Position numbers and translations under genes: made by a program
The notes under the pieces: model-generated
Seen by the model: only the letters and a program-made list of their open reading frames with translations
The model's database searches: none
Told to the model about the DNA's origin: nothing
From: Methanomassiliicoccaceae archaeon
GTDB taxonomy: Archaea; Thermoplasmatota; Thermoplasmata; Methanomassiliicoccales; Methanomethylophilaceae
Assembly (NCBI GenBank): GCA_009784745.1
Contig: WQXR01000034.1
Coordinates: forward strand, 1 to 11,875
Direction: 5' to 3'
DNA: 11,875 bases
Shown: positions 1 through 7,190 of the stretch, in pieces
Layout: every line of letters begins with the position of its first letter
Numbering within the stretch: the stretch's first letter is position 1

Positions 1-518
1 AAATGTTTAGCGATCGCCAGTTCGCACGGAATTGATATTTTAATGAGTCTTTCAACGGCGGCATTCTTTTGCATCTCATAATCGTTATCCGTCTGATCGA
101 CAAATTTTGCACAACCCATGAAATACTCGTCTGCGCCTTGTCCTGTTATTACGATATCCTCTTTCGCTTCTCTGCATACGCAGAATAATTGTAACTCATA
201 AGATAATGTGAACGGATCTGTTGTTCCTGTGGCTGATATCATCTCTTTGAGGAGAGGTTCCATATTCCTTTTTGATATTCCTGCTTGTGTCCACGGAAGT
301 TCTAACTTTTCAGAAAGATCCTTTGCCATGATGACGTCGTGCGCCTTGTCCGTCCCGCATGTATACAGATGAACGGAATTTGCATATTTCTTAGCGATAG
401 CGGACATCAATCCTGAATCCAATCCTCCGGAGAATGCTACGGCAACATCCTTTCCTTCAACGGAATTTTTAACAGCATTCACAATGACCTGTTCCATTTC
501 GGAATATTTGAAGGACAT
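1..518 (-). CDS. Asparagine synthase-type PP-loop amidotransferase domain protein (partial, C-terminus outside window)
   Basis: Seen: reading the minus strand from the ATG at 518 gives 172 codons that run off the left edge. The ATP-pyrophosphatase PP-loop SGGLDS is at residues 30-35, and the typical asparagine-synthase motif GQGADEYFMG is at 127-136. The PP-loop lies close to the N-terminus, so there is no room for the N-terminal Ntn glutaminase domain of AsnB. Known: this domain adenylates a carboxylate (aspartate in AsnB) and transfers ammonia to it. Inference: this is a stand-alone, ammonia-using asparagine-synthase-like enzyme, or a relative acting on another acid; cytoplasmic. The start is supported by a TATA-like box centred about 25 nt upstream with no SD, as expected for a leaderless mRNA. 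The gene is divergent from the MFS exporter. The substrate cannot be fixed from the fragment. Confidence 0.85.
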   Translation of the reverse strand, partial: MSFKYSEMEQVIVNAVKNSVEGKDVAVAFSGGLDSGLMSAIAKKYANSVHLYTCGTDKAHDVIMAKDLSEKLELPWTQAGISKRNMEPLLKEMISATGTTDPFTLSYELQLFCVCREAKEDIVITGQGADEYFMGCAKFVDQTDNDYEMQKNAAVERLIKISIPCELAIAKH

Positions 519-538
519 GCGTGACGATATTGCTCAAC

Positions 539-548
539 GATTATAATC
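539..548 (-). promoter_or_regulatory. TATA box for the asparagine-synthase-like gene
   Basis: GATTATAATC, a perfect 10-bp palindrome, is centred about 25 nt upstream of the minus-strand ATG at 518. This is the spacing of an archaeal TATA box from a transcription start that coincides with the start codon. Being palindromic it could also be read rightwards, but the MFS start is about 75 nt away and has its own box. Confidence 0.5.
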
Positions 549-588
549 ATAACGTCCGCGTTGTGAATTTCTTACGCCCGTAGCATGT

Positions 589-596
589 CTTAAATC
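589..596 (+). promoter_or_regulatory. TATA box for the MFS exporter
   Basis: CTTAAATC is centred about 26 nt upstream of the ATG at 619. There is no SD between the two, which favours a leaderless transcript starting at that ATG rather than the in-frame TTG at 607. Confidence 0.45.
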
Positions 597-618
597 ATAG
601 AACATATTGAGCCGAAAT

Positions 619-2010
619 ATGCATAGCGAGTACGATTTTTCAGCACGTGAAAAATATGTTGTTCTGCTTGCATGCTGCATCGCCGCGTTCCTTGCGCCGC
701 TCATCACGACGATGATCAATCTTGCTGTCCCTACGATCGCCGAAGAATTCGGAGTAAGTGCGCATGACCAAGGATGGCTGGTAATGGCGTATTTCCTTTC
801 ATCTGTTGCATTCCTTGTTCCGATGTCAAGGCTTTCCGATCTTTACGGAAAGAGGAAGATATTCCTGTACGGAATTGTTGTTGTGATAATCTCATCACTT
901 TTATCAGGTCTTTCGCCTTCATTCCTTGCACTTCTCATATGCAGATTGGTAACGGGAATGGGGACGGCCTGTATATCATCAACAAGCATCTCCATGATAG
1001 CGCAGGTATATCCGAAGGCGCATCGCGGCCTTCCGCTTGCGCTGAACACAATGTGCATATACATCGGCGCATCCGTCGGTCCCGCGTTGGGCGGATTCAT
1101 AACACAGATGTTCGGATGGGAATGGATATTCATCTCGCTCGTTCCGTTCTCCGTTGCCGGATTGATAACGATGTTATCGTTCAAAAAGGATTTCAGAACA
1201 TCGGAAGGAGAACCTTTCGATGTGAAAGGTTCTCTGCTTTACGGTATCGGGATTGTTGCGTTCATGTACGGCATACTGAACGTTCCGGACGTATACGCAA
1301 CGCTATTTATCGCTGCAGGTATTGTTATCTTGATAGCATTCTTCAATTTTGAAACGAAAGAGGAATATCCCGTACTGGATATGAGATTGTTCAAAGGAAG
1401 GACATTCCGCCGATCCTCTGTCGCGGCGTTCCTGAACTACGGTTCTTCTTATGCGATAGTGTTCACGTTGAGTTTATACCTTCAAAGCATAGGCGGGATG
1501 AATCCGGCTGCGGCTGGATTGGTGATACTGTTACAGCCGTCGCTGCAAGCTGTCATAACACCGTTCGCGGGAAAACTGTCTGATAAGATAGATCCGCGCT
1601 TCCTTACAACGATGGGTATGGTGATGATGTGCCTCGGAACGTTAACGATGACCACATTGACAAAGAATGTGGAGATGTTCCGCATCTACGCGATACTGTT
1701 AATGACGGGAGCGGGATATGCGTTATTTTCAACTCCGAACACCAACATGATCATGTCCAACGTCAATGAGAAAGGATACAGCGAAGCATCCGGTGTCATT
1801 TCCGTTATGAGACAGGTCGGAATGATGTCCTCTGTTGCCGTGATAATGTGTATGATATCATTCACAATGGGAACATCCGAGAATATCGTTCCCGCTATGT
1901 ATGATTCCTTCATAAACGCAATAAGATACGCATTCTTCATCTGTTTCGGGTTCGCAGCGATAGGAACGTTCATGACATGGTTCAGCAAGGATGCCGGAAC
2001 GAACGCTTGA
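619..2010 (+). CDS. MFS drug:H+ antiporter, DHA2 (EmrB/QacA)-like
   Basis: Seen: a 463-residue, very hydrophobic protein with many membrane segments separated by short charged loops. MFS motif A-like sequence (SRLSDLYGKRK) is at about residues 70-80. Antiporter motif C (GASVGPALGG) is at 150-159, and a W..YxL motif typical of the first loop is at about 53-60. Known: motif C marks proton-coupled exporters, and a length near 460-500 with 14 segments is usual for the DHA2 group. Inference: it exports a toxic or amphipathic compound across the cytoplasmic membrane; the substrate is unknown. Start: the ATG at 619 is 26 nt after a TATA-like box; a TTG at 607 would add four residues without other support. 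No regulator is adjacent and no strong terminator follows. Confidence 0.88.
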   Translation: MHSEYDFSAREKYVVLLACCIAAFLAPLITTMINLAVPTIAEEFGVSAHDQGWLVMAYFLSSVAFLVPMSRLSDLYGKRKIFLYGIVVVIISSLLSGLSPSFLALLICRLVTGMGTACISSTSISMIAQVYPKAHRGLPLALNTMCIYIGASVGPALGGFITQMFGWEWIFISLVPFSVAGLITMLSFKKDFRTSEGEPFDVKGSLLYGIGIVAFMYGILNVPDVYATLFIAAGIVILIAFFNFETKEEYPVLDMRLFKGRTFRRSSVAAFLNYGSSYAIVFTLSLYLQSIGGMNPAAAGLVILLQPSLQAVITPFAGKLSDKIDPRFLTTMGMVMMCLGTLTMTTLTKNVEMFRIYAILLMTGAGYALFSTPNTNMIMSNVNEKGYSEASGVISVMRQVGMMSSVAVIMCMISFTMGTSENIVPAMYDSFINAIRYAFFICFGFAAIGTFMTWFSKDAGTNA

Positions 2011-2047
2011 ATCCGAATGATGCGTTGAGCGGAACATGTCACGCGTC

Positions 2048-2061
2048 CGTGGGATGCCACG
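2048..2061 (+). terminator. Weak hairpin downstream of the MFS gene
   Basis: CGTGG-GATG-CCACG forms a perfect 5-bp stem with a 4-nt loop, 38 nt after the MFS stop. The nearest T-run (TTTT) begins about 18 nt later, so it is a poor terminator and may be chance. Confidence 0.2.
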
Positions 2062-2087
2062 TTAACTAAAAAGAACCGTTTTGTACA

Positions 2088-2097
2088 TTTTATATAT
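2088..2097 (+). promoter_or_regulatory. TATA box for the Panacea-MazF operon
   Basis: TTTTATATAT is the best TATA match in this intergenic region. It predicts a transcription start near 2118, giving a leader of only about 14 nt before the ATG at 2132. The leader still contains or touches the SD AAAGGAG (2117-2123). Confidence 0.6.
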
Positions 2098-2131
2098 GTG
2101 TGCGCCAATCAGGAAGAAAGGAGCAAAAAAT

Positions 2132-2680
2132 ATGGCATCTGCAATGGATGTTGCGAACTTTTTTATTCACATATCGCCGAGTCTGGATGAACCCATGACC
2201 ATGTTGCGTGCAATGAAATTAACATATTTTGCGCAGGGCTGTTCCTTAGCATGCCTCGAAGAGCCGTTGTTCGATGAGGATGTGGAGGCATGGAGGTACG
2301 GTCCGGTAGTACCGAGTGTTCACAAGGCACTTGCTCCGTTCAGGAAAAATAAGATAAAAAAGACCGTCGGAGATTATCGTAAAGATGCTTTTTCCGCCGA
2401 ACAGACACAACTGATGATCGATGTCGGCTTAAAATACGGGAAATATACAACCGGAACTCTCGTAAGAATGAGTCACGCAACGAACGGCCCGTGGTGCAGG
2501 GTCTACGAAGAGAACAGAAGACACATTAAAATTCCGAAACAATTGATGCGCACCCACTTCACGGAGAACGAACCGCTTGATCGTTTCAATATCGAAGATA
2601 TCATCAAGATCATGAGACCGGCCGGCCCCAAGGGATCGGACGGGTCCACTACGCTGCCAAGGGACTATGATGACTACTGA
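2132..2680 (+). CDS. Panacea-domain (DUF4065, SocA/GepA-like) antitoxin
   Basis: Seen: a 182-residue protein with the DUF4065 pattern. It has VANFF at residues 7-11, MKLTYFAQG at 28-36, EPLFDEDVEAWRYGPVVP at 44-61, and a later SHATNGPW block (114-121). The tail from about 161 to 182 is charged and looks disordered. Known: Panacea domains (SocA, GepA, PanA) act as antitoxins that neutralise many unrelated toxins by direct binding. Inference: it neutralises the MazF-like protein encoded by the next gene, which overlaps it by 14 nt. Start: the ATG at 2132 has an SD (AAAGGAG, 2117-2123) 8 nt upstream; the longer TTG start at 2081 would run through the TATA box. Family assignment is firm; the antitoxin role rests on family and context. 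Confidence 0.87.
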   Translation: MASAMDVANFFIHISPSLDEPMTMLRAMKLTYFAQGCSLACLEEPLFDEDVEAWRYGPVVPSVHKALAPFRKNKIKKTVGDYRKDAFSAEQTQLMIDVGLKYGKYTTGTLVRMSHATNGPWCRVYEENRRHIKIPKQLMRTHFTENEPLDRFNIEDIIKIMRPAGPKGSDGSTTLPRDYDDY

Positions 2681-3011
2681 AAAGGAACCATGGAGCGTAT
2701 GGTTCGCAAATGTCAGATTCAGCGACGGCAACGGATCGAAGGATCGTCCTGTTGTCGTACTTAATGATAACACAGTTCTCTGTTTGTGTTTGCCGGTAAC
2801 ATCAAAAGAGAAGAGCAGATCCCTCGACTACTTTAAGATCAGAGATCACCGTTCCGCAAATCTTGAGAAGGAATCATGGGTGAAATTTGAATTGATCGAA
2901 TTACGCCCGAGTGATTTCCGCAGACAGATCGGAATGCTTGATGACGGGGACATATTTGCCATTCAGGCATGGCTTATGTCTCGCAGATACGGACAATTCG
3001 CGGACATATAA
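2667..3011 (+). CDS. PemK/MazF-family toxin (probable mRNA endoribonuclease)
   Basis: Seen: a protein of 113-114 residues, the usual MazF size. It opens with WSVWFANVRFSD and continues with GSKDRPVVVL, the MazF beta-strand bearing the conserved arginine (R26 counted from the second ATG). LPVTSKEK at 41-48 carries the conserved threonine/serine (T44-S45). Known: MazF/PemK toxins cut single-stranded RNA at short motifs using this Arg and Thr/Ser pair. Inference: this is the toxin partner of the Panacea gene. The reading frame begins inside the antitoxin gene (ATG at 2667 or 2670, weak AAGGG upstream), so translation is probably coupled. The usual MazE/PemI antitoxin is absent and a Panacea protein sits in its place. 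Confidence 0.85.
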   Translation: MMTTEKEPWSVWFANVRFSDGNGSKDRPVVVLNDNTVLCLCLPVTSKEKSRSLDYFKIRDHRSANLEKESWVKFELIELRPSDFRRQIGMLDDGDIFAIQAWLMSRRYGQFADI

Positions 3012-3012
3012 T
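3004..3012 (+). promoter_or_regulatory. Possible TATA box for the ABC ATPase gene
   Basis: ACATATAAT straddles the stop codon of the MazF-like gene. It would place transcription start near 3034, about 20 nt before the GTG at 3054. No clear SD follows, so the gene may instead be read through from the toxin-antitoxin operon. Confidence 0.3.
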
Positions 3013-3053
3013 GGAAGCAAGGATTGAATACTGTTCCTTGTATACTCATTATC

Positions 3054-3842
3054 GTGAAGAAAGAATATGCCGTCGAATTTGAGAATGTCTCTCTCGTAAG
3101 GAACGGAACAAAAATATTGAATAACATCTCAATGACCGTTGCCGCGAACGAAAGTATCGCCATCATCGGACCGAACGGTTCCGGTAAGACGTCACTGATG
3201 AAACTTTTCAAAGGTGATTCGAGAGCATATTCCGACGAAAGGACAAAATGCAGATTGTTCGGTGAAGAACGATGGAACATATTCGAACTTCGGAAAAGAA
3301 TGGGAGTCGTATCAACAGATCTGCAGTCAAGGTTCAATGACCCGACGTCTGCAGGCGAGGTCATATTATCAGGATTCTTCAGAACAATGAACGTACATAA
3401 GGATCATACGGTAACAGAAGAAATGATAAAAGCGGTTGAAAAAGCGGCCGAACTTATGGGAATTTCTGATAAATTGACAAGAGACATAGGAAAATTATCA
3501 TTGGGCGAAAAGAGAAGGACTCTTATCGCCCGTGCTTTGGTCCCTGATCCGAAGATGCTGGTACTGGACGAACCTATGACAGGTCTTGATATCGTTGTAA
3601 AGAATGAATTCAAAAGCATGTTCGATTCTCTTATTGATAACGGAACTTCCGTTGTAATGATAACGCATGATCTTGACGATATCCCGAAAAATATTGACAG
3701 GATAATAATGATGAAGGACGGCGCAATATTCAGGGACGGCGGCAAAAAGGAATTGCTGACATCGGATATCGTATCAGAATTATTCTCTGCGAACGTGAAG
3801 ATAACGGAAGAGAACGGAATGTACCGCATGACGACGCAATGA
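3054..3842 (+). CDS. Orphan ABC ATPase, ModF/COG1119-like
   Basis: Seen: 262 residues with a single nucleotide-binding domain. Walker A is GPNGSGKT (39-46) and the signature is LSLGEKRR (148-155, in place of LSGGQ). Walker B is MLVLDEP (168-174), the D-loop GLD is at 177-179 and the H-loop His is H205 in ITHD. No permease or binding protein lies beside it. Known: similar solitary ATPases are often named after molybdenum ModF, but the substrate is usually unproven. Inference: it energises a transporter encoded elsewhere or works in trans. Start: the GTG at 3054 is where ABC-type sequence begins; a TTG at 3024 would add ten unrelated residues. It lies 42 nt after the MazF-like gene, and a TATA-like ACATATAAT (3004-3012) overlaps the mazF stop, so it may have its own promoter. 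Confidence 0.8.
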   Translation: MKKEYAVEFENVSLVRNGTKILNNISMTVAANESIAIIGPNGSGKTSLMKLFKGDSRAYSDERTKCRLFGEERWNIFELRKRMGVVSTDLQSRFNDPTSAGEVILSGFFRTMNVHKDHTVTEEMIKAVEKAAELMGISDKLTRDIGKLSLGEKRRTLIARALVPDPKMLVLDEPMTGLDIVVKNEFKSMFDSLIDNGTSVVMITHDLDDIPKNIDRIIMMKDGAIFRDGGKKELLTSDIVSELFSANVKITEENGMYRMTTQ

Positions 3843-3854
3843 TCTGTCGGTTAA

Positions 3855-3887
3855 TTGTGTCAGTGATGATGACACAAATTCATTTTT
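3855..3887 (+). terminator. Hairpin plus T-tract ending the ABC ATPase gene
   Basis: TTGTGTCA (3855-3862) and TGACACAA (3870-3877) form a perfect 8-bp stem with a 7-nt loop, 12 nt after the stop codon. A TTTTT run follows at 3883-3887. It sits between convergent genes (ABC ATPase and hepT), where a terminator is expected. Archaeal termination depends mainly on the T-tract. Confidence 0.5.
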
Positions 3888-3952
3888 CTTATGTGTTTCA
3901 CAAAATTATCGCGAAGGCGTATCAATGTCCTTAGCGTCCCGAAGATACGATA

Positions 3953-4315
3953 TTAGGGCGGTTCGATCTCCGCCAGGATCTTTTTGCATGTTTCTTTCAG
4001 CGCCGGAATATCCTCCGTGATCGTGTTCCATATCATTTCAAGGTCGATCCACTCATAGATGTGAGCTATATCGTTCCTTGTTTCTCTCATGTCATCCCAT
4101 CTTATCTCAGGATGTCTTTTGACCAGTTCTCCGGACAGATTCTTTGCGTTCTCACCTATTTGTTGCGTATAGAATGAACACAGATCCTGATATCTGGGGT
4201 TTTCCATGAAATCTTCTATGTCCTTGCCGTATTCATTCATCACATCTTCGATCTTGGCGCAATATTTGAGGATCGTGTTCAATCGGCTGATGTCCTTTTC
4301 GGGTCTCTCAGCCAT
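3953..4315 (-). CDS. hepT: HepT-like HEPN-domain toxin (DUF86)
   Basis: Seen: a 120-residue, largely helical protein. The HEPN/HepT motif R-X4-H-X-Y is intact as RNDIAHIY, with R80, H85 and Y87, and is followed by the usual acidic/aromatic stretch EWIDLEMIW. Known: HepT dimers are ribonucleases using this Arg and His, and MntA silences them by transferring AMP groups to the motif tyrosine. Inference: it is the toxin of a type VII-style pair with the upstream mntA-like gene. The start ATG (4315) overlaps the end of mntA by 8 nt (ATGGCTGA), so translation is probably coupled. The toxin is the second gene here. It converges on the ABC ATPase gene. Confidence 0.87.
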   Translation of the reverse strand: MAERPEKDISRLNTILKYCAKIEDVMNEYGKDIEDFMENPRYQDLCSFYTQQIGENAKNLSGELVKRHPEIRWDDMRETRNDIAHIYEWIDLEMIWNTITEDIPALKETCKKILAEIEPP

Positions 4316-4616
4316 AGACGACCACGCTTCCTTTGATGATCTCGCCTAATATTTCCGGCGGAACCCCTTTTGTGGTCACTATATCTATTTCATGTCCGAT
4401 CGCGTCTTCCATTTGTTTGAAGAATCCCGAGAACGTGAATATGCTTCGTATCTTTCCCTTCTCGATGCAGAAATCGTAATCACTGTTCTCATTGTGATCG
4501 CCTCTGGCAACGGAGCCGAATAAGTAAATTTTGTCAACTCCGTATTTCTCTGCTACAGGAGCAACTATCGATCTTAATTCTTCGATCGTGTGTCTTCTGT
4601 GAGCTGTTGAGGACAT
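4308..4616 (-). CDS. mntA: MntA-like minimal nucleotidyltransferase antitoxin
   Basis: Seen: a 102-residue protein with the MNT signature GS-X10-DXD: G34-S35 followed by D46 and D48. A likely third carboxylate, D79, lies in HEIDIVT. R39 follows GSVA, as in the family. Known: MntA proteins AMPylate (polyadenylylate) the HepT tyrosine and so block its RNase activity. Inference: it is the antitoxin of the overlapping HepT gene. The catalytic residues appear complete, so it should be active. Start: the ATG at 4616 is about 28 nt after a minus-strand TATA-like box, consistent with a leaderless transcript. Upstream in-frame alternatives lack support. Confidence 0.87.
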   Translation of the reverse strand: MSSTAHRRHTIEELRSIVAPVAEKYGVDKIYLFGSVARGDHNENSDYDFCIEKGKIRSIFTFSGFFKQMEDAIGHEIDIVTTKGVPPEILGEIIKGSVVVYG

Positions 4617-4637
4617 AACGTCGTATCAGTCTCGTAC

Positions 4638-4650
4638 GGTTTAAATTTTT
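4638..4650 (-). promoter_or_regulatory. TATA box for mntA-hepT
   Basis: On the minus strand this reads AAAAATTTAAACC, centred about 28 nt upstream of the mntA ATG at 4616, with no SD between. The 163-nt gap to rfcL is a divergent promoter region. It also holds a small TTCCG-TAT-CGGAA inverted repeat at 4713-4725 whose role is unknown. Confidence 0.45.
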
Positions 4651-4749
4651 TCTCTGACGATCCTTTTTCCAGGCGGCGGATATATCGCGGCCGAATGCCG
4701 ACATATATTTCATTCCGTATCGGAAAAATCTCCGCACAGAGGCATAAGG

Positions 4750-4762
4750 GTTTAATGATATA
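4750..4762 (+). promoter_or_regulatory. TATA box for rfcL-taw1
   Basis: GTTTAATGATATA is centred about 25 nt before the rfcL ATG at 4780, with no SD in between. A second TATA-like ACATATATTT lies at 4701-4710 and could be an alternative upstream promoter. Confidence 0.5.
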
Positions 4763-4779
4763 CTGCATTCACATGAAGC

Positions 4780-6165
4780 ATGTCTCATGACTGGACGGAA
4801 AGATACAGACCCGACGGGTTATCCAAGGTCATCGGTAATCCTAAAGCGGTAACTGACCTGAAAGCATGGGCTGACAGTTGGGATAACGGCGTACCGAAGA
4901 AAAAGGCCGCAGTACTGATGGGGCCGCCCGGGGTGGGAAAGACATCCGCGGCCATTGCCGTCGCCAACGACAAAAAGTGGGATATTCTGGAAATGAACGC
5001 ATCTGACCAGAGAACAGGCGACGCAATAAGGAATATCGCCATCAAAGGTGCGAATTTCAACACATTCTCCGGCGACGGCGAATATATGAACGTAAAAGAG
5101 GGAAAAAGAAAACTCATTGTTCTGGATGAGGCTGACAATCTCTTCGGAAATGAGGACAGAGGAGCATTACCGGCCATATCGGAACTGATAAGAACGACAA
5201 AACAGCCGGTGATACTCATCGTGAATGATTTTTATGCGCTGAGTAAAAAAAGTTCCGTCATTAAATCGGATACCGTACAGATAACATTCACGCGCCCGAT
5301 GAACACCACCGTAGCGAAAGCATTGCAGAAGATCGCGTTATCTGAAAATATCGTAATAAGTGATGATACTATACTAAAAATAGCGGAAAATTCCAACGGT
5401 GATATAAGAGCTGCCGTCCGAGATCTGGAATCTTTGGCATTCGGACGGAGGAATGTAACATCCGACGACACGGAAATGCTTTCCGACCGAGTTGTTAGGA
5501 AAGGTATATTTGATCTAATGAAAGCGGTGTTCAGAGAAAAGGACGCGATGAAAGCGAGGAGAATGATGATCGATGTTGACGAAACTCCGGATCACATAAT
5601 GCTTTGGATGGATGAGAACATGCCTTCGGAGTTCACCGACAAAGGTGATCTGATGAGGGGATATGAAAAATTATCGCGTGCGGACATATTCTTGGGACGC
5701 GTAGGAAGGAGACAATATTTCGGTCTGTGGTCATACGCAGGAGATATAATGTCCGCAGGCGTGAACGTATCAAAATGGTCCAATATCAATTCATACGAAA
5801 AATTCAGATTTCCGTTGTATTTAGCTAAGATGTCCCGCAGCAAAAGCATCCGGACCGTGAAAGCGAACGTATGCTCAAAATTGTCGGTAATGTTACACAC
5901 TTCAACACACAGGATATCCTCTGATATCTTGCCGATGCTGAAAGAAATAATAAAAAATGACAGACCGTTAGCAAAATCTATGGTGAATGAACTGAACTTA
6001 GAAGCGGAAGAGATCGGTTTTCTCATGGACGCGAAGATAGATTCCGATGCCGTCAAAGAGTTGATGTTACCTGTGAGAACGAATATTCCGGACACCGTTG
6101 AGAAAAAACAGGAAATAAAGAAAGAAGTTCCTGCGGGCAATCAGAAGAGTCTGTTCCAGTTCTGA
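4780..6165 (+). CDS. rfcL: Replication factor C large subunit (clamp loader)
   Basis: Seen: 461 residues with an N-terminal AAA+ ATPase. WTERYRP is at 5-11, Walker A GPPGVGKT at 48-55, Walker B LIVLDEAD at 112-119, and the sensor-1 region ILIVNDF at about 146-152. The family lid and collar helices follow. The extreme C-terminus, after a Lys/Glu-rich linker, is QKSLFQF (455-461), a canonical PCNA-interacting PIP box. Known: RfcL with small subunits loads the PCNA clamp on primed DNA, and the RfcL PIP box contacts PCNA. The length suits archaeal RfcL. The arginine-finger SRC motif of small subunits is not expected here. The small-subunit gene is not in the window. It is followed 10 nt later by taw1, whose SD overlaps the rfcL stop, so the two are co-transcribed. 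Confidence 0.95.
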   Translation: MSHDWTERYRPDGLSKVIGNPKAVTDLKAWADSWDNGVPKKKAAVLMGPPGVGKTSAAIAVANDKKWDILEMNASDQRTGDAIRNIAIKGANFNTFSGDGEYMNVKEGKRKLIVLDEADNLFGNEDRGALPAISELIRTTKQPVILIVNDFYALSKKSSVIKSDTVQITFTRPMNTTVAKALQKIALSENIVISDDTILKIAENSNGDIRAAVRDLESLAFGRRNVTSDDTEMLSDRVVRKGIFDLMKAVFREKDAMKARRMMIDVDETPDHIMLWMDENMPSEFTDKGDLMRGYEKLSRADIFLGRVGRRQYFGLWSYAGDIMSAGVNVSKWSNINSYEKFRFPLYLAKMSRSKSIRTVKANVCSKLSVMLHTSTHRISSDILPMLKEIIKNDRPLAKSMVNELNLEAEEIGFLMDAKIDSDAVKELMLPVRTNIPDTVEKKQEIKKEVPAGNQKSLFQF

Positions 6166-6175
6166 GGTCTTCGCA

Positions 6176-7117
6176 ATGAATGAAAGATATCGTGAACTTC
6201 TGACGAAGCAGCAATACCGTCTGCATAACGATCACGCTGCCGTTAAATTGTGCCATTGGATGAGACAGAGCCTGATATACGGAAGGAATTGCTACAAACA
6301 GGATTTTTATGGTATCGAGTCACACAGGTGCATGCAGATGACGCCTGTGATCAACGAATGCGATCACATGTGCCAGTTCTGCTGGAGAATTCAGGAGAAT
6401 GATTTTGAGATAAAAGAATGGTCGGAACCGAAAGAGATGTTGGATGCGCTTATCAAACATCAGCGTAAACTTCTGACGGGATTCAACGGTGATGACCGTT
6501 GCTCCGAAAAAAGATACAATGAAGCAAAAGAACCGAACATGGTAGCAATTTCCTTAGCAGGAGAACCGATAAGATATCCTTATCTTTCGGAATTCATTAA
6601 AGAATGTCATCATCGTAATATGATAACGTTCATGGTCACGAACGGAACATATCCTGATGAATTGGAAAGATTGGACACGCTGCCAAGACAACTTTATGTT
6701 ACGGTGGCTGCTCCGAATGAGGAAATTTACAAGAAAGTTTGCAGACCTAAGATAAATGACGGGTGGCAACGGATAATGAGAACGTTATCCTTATTTCCGT
6801 CGCTTGACACAAGAACGGTGATACGGCACACATTCGTGAAAGATCTTAACTTAGGGTGGGCAGACGAATACGCAGAACTGGATTCGATCGCTTCTCCTGA
6901 TCTTATAGAACCAAAGGGTTACGTTTTCGTCGGAGGTTCGAGACAGCGTCTCTCGATGGCAAATATGCCTTCACATAACGAAATAAAAAAAATTTCGGAA
7001 GAATTGTGCGACAGATTGGGAATGACCATACTGAAAGAAAAACCCGACAGCCGTGTCACGTTGCTGGGAAAGGAAGGAATTGAAACGGATATAAGAAAAG
7101 TGTACGGGATGATATGA
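6176..7117 (+). CDS. taw1: tRNA 4-demethylwyosine synthase Taw1 (TYW1-type radical SAM)
   Basis: Seen: 313 residues. The radical-SAM motif CDHMCQFC supplies C62, C66 and C69. Three further cysteines, C26, C39 and C52, occupy the positions I recall for the second cluster of the Methanocaldococcus jannaschii enzyme. SLAGEPIRYP (glycine-rich SAM-binding region) and VTNGTYP follow in the usual order. Known: TYW1/Taw1 uses two 4Fe-4S clusters, SAM and pyruvate to convert N1-methylguanosine-37 of tRNA-Phe to the tricyclic imG-14, the committed wyosine step. The archaeal form lacks the N-terminal flavodoxin domain of yeast TYW1, as here. Start: the ATG at 6176 has the SD GAGGT (6164-6168) 7 nt upstream, partly within the rfcL stop region. 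It is the second gene of the rfcL operon. Confidence 0.95.
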   Translation: MNERYRELLTKQQYRLHNDHAAVKLCHWMRQSLIYGRNCYKQDFYGIESHRCMQMTPVINECDHMCQFCWRIQENDFEIKEWSEPKEMLDALIKHQRKLLTGFNGDDRCSEKRYNEAKEPNMVAISLAGEPIRYPYLSEFIKECHHRNMITFMVTNGTYPDELERLDTLPRQLYVTVAAPNEEIYKKVCRPKINDGWQRIMRTLSLFPSLDTRTVIRHTFVKDLNLGWADEYAELDSIASPDLIEPKGYVFVGGSRQRLSMANMPSHNEIKKISEELCDRLGMTILKEKPDSRVTLLGKEGIETDIRKVYGMI

Positions 7118-7161
7118 AAGCAGGACATTGCATACAATTGTTACATTTTTATACCTAATAT

Positions 7162-7170
7162 CTTTATACT
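7162..7170 (+). promoter_or_regulatory. TATA box and possible operator for the HxlR gene
   Basis: CTTTATACT is centred about 25 nt before the GTG at 7191. Between the box and the start lies the perfect palindrome ATGATCAT (7174-7181), where a bound HxlR dimer could block initiation. The operator role is only a suggestion. A T-run at 7145-7149 just upstream may help end the taw1 transcript. Confidence 0.45.
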
Positions 7171-7190
7171 ATAATGATCATACATCAGCA

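Noticed and set aside
774..1352. 192-codon plus-strand reading frame over the MFS gene
   Set aside because: It is out of frame with a clear MFS exporter, rich in Arg, His and Cys, and matches no family: a shadow.
2081..2131. N-terminal extension of the Panacea protein from TTG 2081
   Set aside because: It would translate through the TATA box, while ATG 2132 has a good SD and begins the conserved domain.
3011..3082. 23-residue ORF whose ATG overlaps the stop of the MazF-like gene
   Set aside because: It has no SD, overlaps the start of the ABC ATPase and shows no features; most likely chance.
3863..3869. GTGATGA in the hairpin loop as a C box of a C/D guide RNA
   Set aside because: No D box (CTGA) occurs at a suitable distance downstream; the stem and T-tract fit a terminator better.
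5592..6140. 182-codon minus-strand reading frame opposite rfcL
   Set aside because: It is fully antisense to the conserved RfcL coding region, with no promoter and no recognisable domain.
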